Shown: piece by piece, positions 61,246-64,000 of the stretch | Layout of the letters: the number at the start of each line of letters is the position of its first letter | Numbering within the stretch: the stretch's first letter is position 1 | Assembly (NCBI GenBank): GCA_002733995.1 | Contig: NVXR01000001.1 | Location: forward strand, 1 to 64,000 | Length of the DNA: 64,000 nt | Direction of reading: 5' to 3' | Source of the DNA: Desulfotalea sp. | GTDB taxonomy: Bacteria > Desulfobacterota > Desulfobulbia > Desulfobulbales > Desulfocapsaceae | Made by a program: the position numbers and the translations under genes | The notes under the pieces: generated by a model | Seen by the model: the letters and a program-made list of their open reading frames with translations, nothing else | The model's database searches: none | Told to the model about the DNA's origin: nothing

Positions 61246-61358
61246 GTTCACACGTGAGCTTCGGCGAGACCGTGTTGGCCGTATGGTTAAGTAATGTAAA
61301 AATAATATATAATTGCAATCTTGTTACAGATTAGGCAACGCGGTGCCTATATACAAAA

Positions 61359-63710
61359 TTAATTTTTAGCTGTTAATACCATATTGATTATTTCCTCTGC
61401 CATTTTTCTTTCCATTGTTTCAAGTTCTAAAACGTTCTTCAAAAGAAAATGACATAATTTGTAGATGTCAGATCTTGGGTCTTTTGCACCTTCTAAAATG
61501 GTTTTTACATGGCGTTTATTATAGGAGGTAACTTGAATTGCACTGTGTAACCAACTAATTGCATCTTTAACATCTTCGCTATCTTTGTGTTTGGTCAGAA
61601 CAACAAGTCTGCAATAAAGCAATGCCAGTGTAGTAGTCGCCATCGTTTCTATGGTGTCTCTGGACGCATCGTGATACGCTTTTTTAGCGTAGTCGATTGC
61701 TAGCCTTATATCTTTTATAGAGTTTCTTTTAAGATTCTTAATACTCTTTGCCCTTTGTAGCCAGAAGTGGCTATCGGAATAAAGTAGACTTTCGAGTTTT
61801 TCATAAATGTTAAGTATTAGTCCTGCTTCACCTTTTGATTTACCAGAAAACACTTGATTTAGGTTGTCAAAGGTAATTATCTTTTTATATATTGACTCAT
61901 ACATCCCTGATTCTTTTAGTGTTTTAATTATTTCATAAACATTGTCTCGTACACGGTTGTGGCCGTGTTTTTCTTTGTATTCGGATAATAATCGAAAAAT
62001 CCAACTTGTTGAGTTTGATGTTATTTTATATCCTGAATGCTGATGCCTTTCAATATTGCTAATATCCTGTGATTCAACTATTGGGCTCATCTTTTTTAAA
62101 TAATTATCAACTTCAGGGATAGTAATGTCAAACAGCCTAAAGATGACCGAGTAAATTTTCCCATCTGAAACTAAAATTAATGTCATCTTGAAATCGTTGA
62201 TAGTCATTTTGGCAGCATCAATAGGAAGTTTGCTACCGTAAGTTTTAAACATTCTGTAGCAATTATCAAGAAGAGATAGGTTTTTTTCTATTTCTATTAG
62301 GCCAATTCTAGATAATTTATCATTAATAATATCTAATTCATTTTCAGAATATCTGTTTGGAAGTGAATAGAAATTGTTGTTTGTCAAACTGGATGAAATG
62401 TTATTTACAAGACTGTCTGATTTGTTGGATAATATAATTAAATTAGTTTTGTTATCAAAAAACTTTTGAAGATTAGCTTTGATTTGAGTTAGATTAGTTA
62501 CGTCAATACTGTTAGTATCGAAAATCAGATAGCTATTTTCTATTTTCAATAAATCTTTGATTTCTGACTGACTGAAACTGACGTGAGTAGGGAATAAATA
62601 TACATTTTTGTTCTTTAAATCTTTGACAAGTGTTTTTGCAAGAATTGTTTTTCCTGAATATCTTGGGCCAGATATAACAGTAACAGTTTCATCTTCGACT
62701 TTTTTGATTATGGTTGATTCTAAATCTCTTCGACCAGTAAAATAAGGTGTCGACTTGCTGGATGATTTTACGCCAAGCAAGTCAAGCAAATATTCTTTAT
62801 TGATGTCAACGTCAACTCCTAGCTCTTGAATGTCGGGGTTTTTAAATTCATCAAATGGTTGTTCGGTTGTATAACGAATATCGTCATATAATCCATATAG
62901 ATAATTGTAGAAATCTGCATAATCTTCAACTAGTAAGACTGCAGATATTTTAAAATCTTCTAGCCGTGATTTCCTTAAGCCTTTTGGCTCTTCTCGAGTG
63001 ACAAATATTCTTACTAAATTGCTATTTTCTTCAATAGAACTGGTCGATATGGCGTATTTTAAATCCAACTCATCATCTAGACTACAACCAATAAATATAG
63101 TATTGTTGCTTGAGTAATCACTTTGGAAAAATTTAAGAATATGAGTGTTTGATTCTAAGCTTTTTATATATTGTTCTTGGCTGAATATAATGTTTGGCAT
63201 TTCATCATATTTCAGCTCTTCTAATACATCTCCGTGCATTTTAAATACACATTGCAATTCATTCACAAATGGAGCTAACCTTCGATAAGGCAAGACAGGG
63301 TTGTAAGCTGAATTTCTTTCAATCGCATCATCAATATTTAACGTATATATGTATGGCCAGCCTATGTTCAATAAATTTCGTTTTTCTTGAGAAAGACGAA
63401 CTTTAGTAAAACAGTTTTGTAAAATCTTTTTATATTTGTCTTTTGGGATTCTTTTAAAGAATTCGTTGGCTATCTCACTAAACTTATACCCTTCTTGTTC
63501 AAAGTCATCTTCTGTGAGTTCATCTGAATGTTTACAAATATTTTCAATCATTATTTGTTTGAATTCTTTCCCACCTGGAACTTTTCGGCCGTGTGCATCT
63601 TCACCATTAGTAAAACCCGCCCCAAGTATTGGAATTAAGGTTTTCCTTGATAAAGCACTTTTAAATATCTGCTCCAGTTCTGGTTGTTTATTGAACTTAA
63701 TAATTTCCAT
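61359..63710 (-). CDS. SIR2-like / STAND-type NTPase defence protein
   Basis: 783 residues. N-terminal SIR2-like domain (about 1-270): GAGFT (30-34), TLNIDD (catalytic Asn 125), KMHGD (His 159), SQEQY and FIGCSLDDE (206-214). A P-loop NTPase follows, introduced by YFTGRRDLE; Walker A is GPRYSGKT (348-355) and a Walker B-like LIFD lies near 395. The C-terminus is helical, possibly repeat-like. SIR2 plus STAND-type ATPase proteins are known antiphage systems that deplete NAD+ on infection. AAGGAAC precedes the ATG. It is clearly more AT-rich than the rest of the window, suggesting transfer. Confidence 0.85.
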   Translation of the reverse strand: MEIIKFNKQPELEQIFKSALSRKTLIPILGAGFTNGEDAHGRKVPGGKEFKQIMIENICKHSDELTEDDFEQEGYKFSEIANEFFKRIPKDKYKKILQNCFTKVRLSQEKRNLLNIGWPYIYTLNIDDAIERNSAYNPVLPYRRLAPFVNELQCVFKMHGDVLEELKYDEMPNIIFSQEQYIKSLESNTHILKFFQSDYSSNNTIFIGCSLDDELDLKYAISTSSIEENSNLVRIFVTREEPKGLRKSRLEDFKISAVLLVEDYADFYNYLYGLYDDIRYTTEQPFDEFKNPDIQELGVDVDINKEYLLDLLGVKSSSKSTPYFTGRRDLESTIIKKVEDETVTVISGPRYSGKTILAKTLVKDLKNKNVYLFPTHVSFSQSEIKDLLKIENSYLIFDTNSIDVTNLTQIKANLQKFFDNKTNLIILSNKSDSLVNNISSSLTNNNFYSLPNRYSENELDIINDKLSRIGLIEIEKNLSLLDNCYRMFKTYGSKLPIDAAKMTINDFKMTLILVSDGKIYSVIFRLFDITIPEVDNYLKKMSPIVESQDISNIERHQHSGYKITSNSTSWIFRLLSEYKEKHGHNRVRDNVYEIIKTLKESGMYESIYKKIITFDNLNQVFSGKSKGEAGLILNIYEKLESLLYSDSHFWLQRAKSIKNLKRNSIKDIRLAIDYAKKAYHDASRDTIETMATTTLALLYCRLVVLTKHKDSEDVKDAISWLHSAIQVTSYNKRHVKTILEGAKDPRSDIYKLCHFLLKNVLELETMERKMAEEIINMVLTAKN

Positions 63711-63823
63711 GAAATGTTCCTTTTTATTATGAAAATATGTGCCTATTAAATGTCGAGGTGATCTGTGTAATTGAACGAGTCTGAGTTAGCGAGACGAAGT
63801 GATAAACACCAATTAAAAAAAAA

Positions 63824-64000
63824 TTATGGTTTTATTAATCCCTCTCTTTCTAAGACCAACCTTATATCTTCAAATGCTGCCTTCATATTTCCTTTTGGGA
63901 ATCGAATTTGCCCGACACCATGAATATTTGAAAACTCTTGGCATCCTTCTTCAAGCAAAATTATTGCCCTTCTGAAAGTCAAACGCCCTTGGAATAGGCC
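63824..64000 (-). CDS. 3' end of an unknown gene, cut by the window edge
   Basis: Fifty-eight codons plus TAA, open to the right edge: RLTFRRAIILLEEGCQEFS, then VGQIRFPKGNMKAAFEDIR and ending EGLIKP. No family recognised. It lies 113 bases upstream of the SIR2 gene on the same strand and is also AT-rich, so it may belong to the same defence cassette. Confidence 0.65.
   Translation of the reverse strand, partial: GLFQGRLTFRRAIILLEEGCQEFSNIHGVGQIRFPKGNMKAAFEDIRLVLEREGLIKP

Larger units (their letters stand above)
60661..61358. other. 698-base gap at the edge of the AT-rich region
   Basis: No gene recognised. It contains the CRP/FNR-type dyad, an inverted repeat GGACTTC/GAAGTCC (61084-61090 and 61111-61117), a 12-base tandem repeat AAGGTACAARAG (61176-61199) and a hairpin terminator. 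From about 61140 rightward the DNA becomes more AT-rich. A GGATTCGAAGTCC stretch resembles a tRNA T-arm but does not fold as one. Confidence 0.5.

Overview
The window looks like a chromosomal segment of a Gram-negative, anaerobic, sulfate-reducer-like Desulfobacterota bacterium, most plausibly a member of the Desulfobulbaceae/Desulfotalea group. The supporting signs are outer-membrane genes (lolA, pal, ompH/skp) next to genes more typical of non-proteobacterial lineages (rny, remA/DUF370), the futalosine route to menaquinone (mqnB, mqnD), a secreted CbiK cobaltochelatase under a B12 riboswitch, an AmrS radical SAM enzyme, a DUF438 hemerythrin sensor and many two-component proteins. Genus-level placement is inference. 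Almost all of the window is ordinary chromosome with moderate base composition. The last 3 kb is clearly more AT-rich and carries a defence-type gene.

Layout. 0-0.3 kb: a broken integron-type integrase. 0.3-9.2 kb (minus strand): guanine deaminase, a DksA/TraR-like protein, a YihY membrane protein, a hybrid sensor kinase with an HDOD protein, a MoaE-like protein and an MltD/LysM lytic transglycosylase. 9.4-14.4 kb (plus strand): NUDIX hydrolase, a ZapB-like coiled coil, zapA, a 6S RNA candidate, rny, tyrS. 14.6-17.1 kb (minus): Fur-family regulator, radical SAM protein, unknown protein. 17.4-21.6 kb (plus): pal-like lipoprotein, ompH, yicC, remA, gmk, rlmB-like. 21.6-25.8 kb (minus): pyrC, a periplasmic binding protein, a second hybrid kinase. 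26-27.2 kb: MFS transporter. 27.2-32.4 kb (minus): murI, lolA, a B12-binding radical SAM protein, a phosphodiesterase and a four-repeat S1 protein. 32.9-37.2 kb: fmdB, queA, then mqnB-mqnD-mobA. 37.8-44.5 kb (plus): a receiver protein, a large receiver/PEP-synthase-like fusion overlapping gdhA, then bpt and amrS. 44.6-51.2 kb (minus): membrane protein, rarA, two secreted proteins, topB. 51.7-58.3 kb (plus): small membrane protein, marC, B12 riboswitch and cbiK, Na+ symporter, chemoreceptor. 58.5-60.7 kb (minus): small protein, DUF438 hemerythrin/PAS protein. 61.4 kb-end (minus): SIR2/P-loop NTPase protein and a truncated unknown gene.

How the parts work together. Three clusters serve the envelope and cell division: zapB-like/zapA, pal/ompH, murI/lolA. 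Information-processing genes (rny, tyrS, gmk, rlmB, queA, topB, rarA, S1) are scattered between signalling modules. Two near-identical CRP/FNR-type palindromes, one upstream of the DUF438 gene and one between the second hybrid kinase and the MFS gene, hint at a shared redox or nitrosative-stress regulon. The cbiK leader has an explicit 11-base antiterminator match, so its control mechanism can be proposed directly from sequence.

The most notable items are the SIR2-STAND-type defence gene at the AT-rich right edge, the integron integrase relic at the left edge, the receiver/PEP-synthase fusion translationally coupled to glutamate dehydrogenase, an orphan RiPP-maturase-like radical SAM gene inside a housekeeping operon, and two tiny broken zinc-ribbon-like reading frames in otherwise empty gaps.
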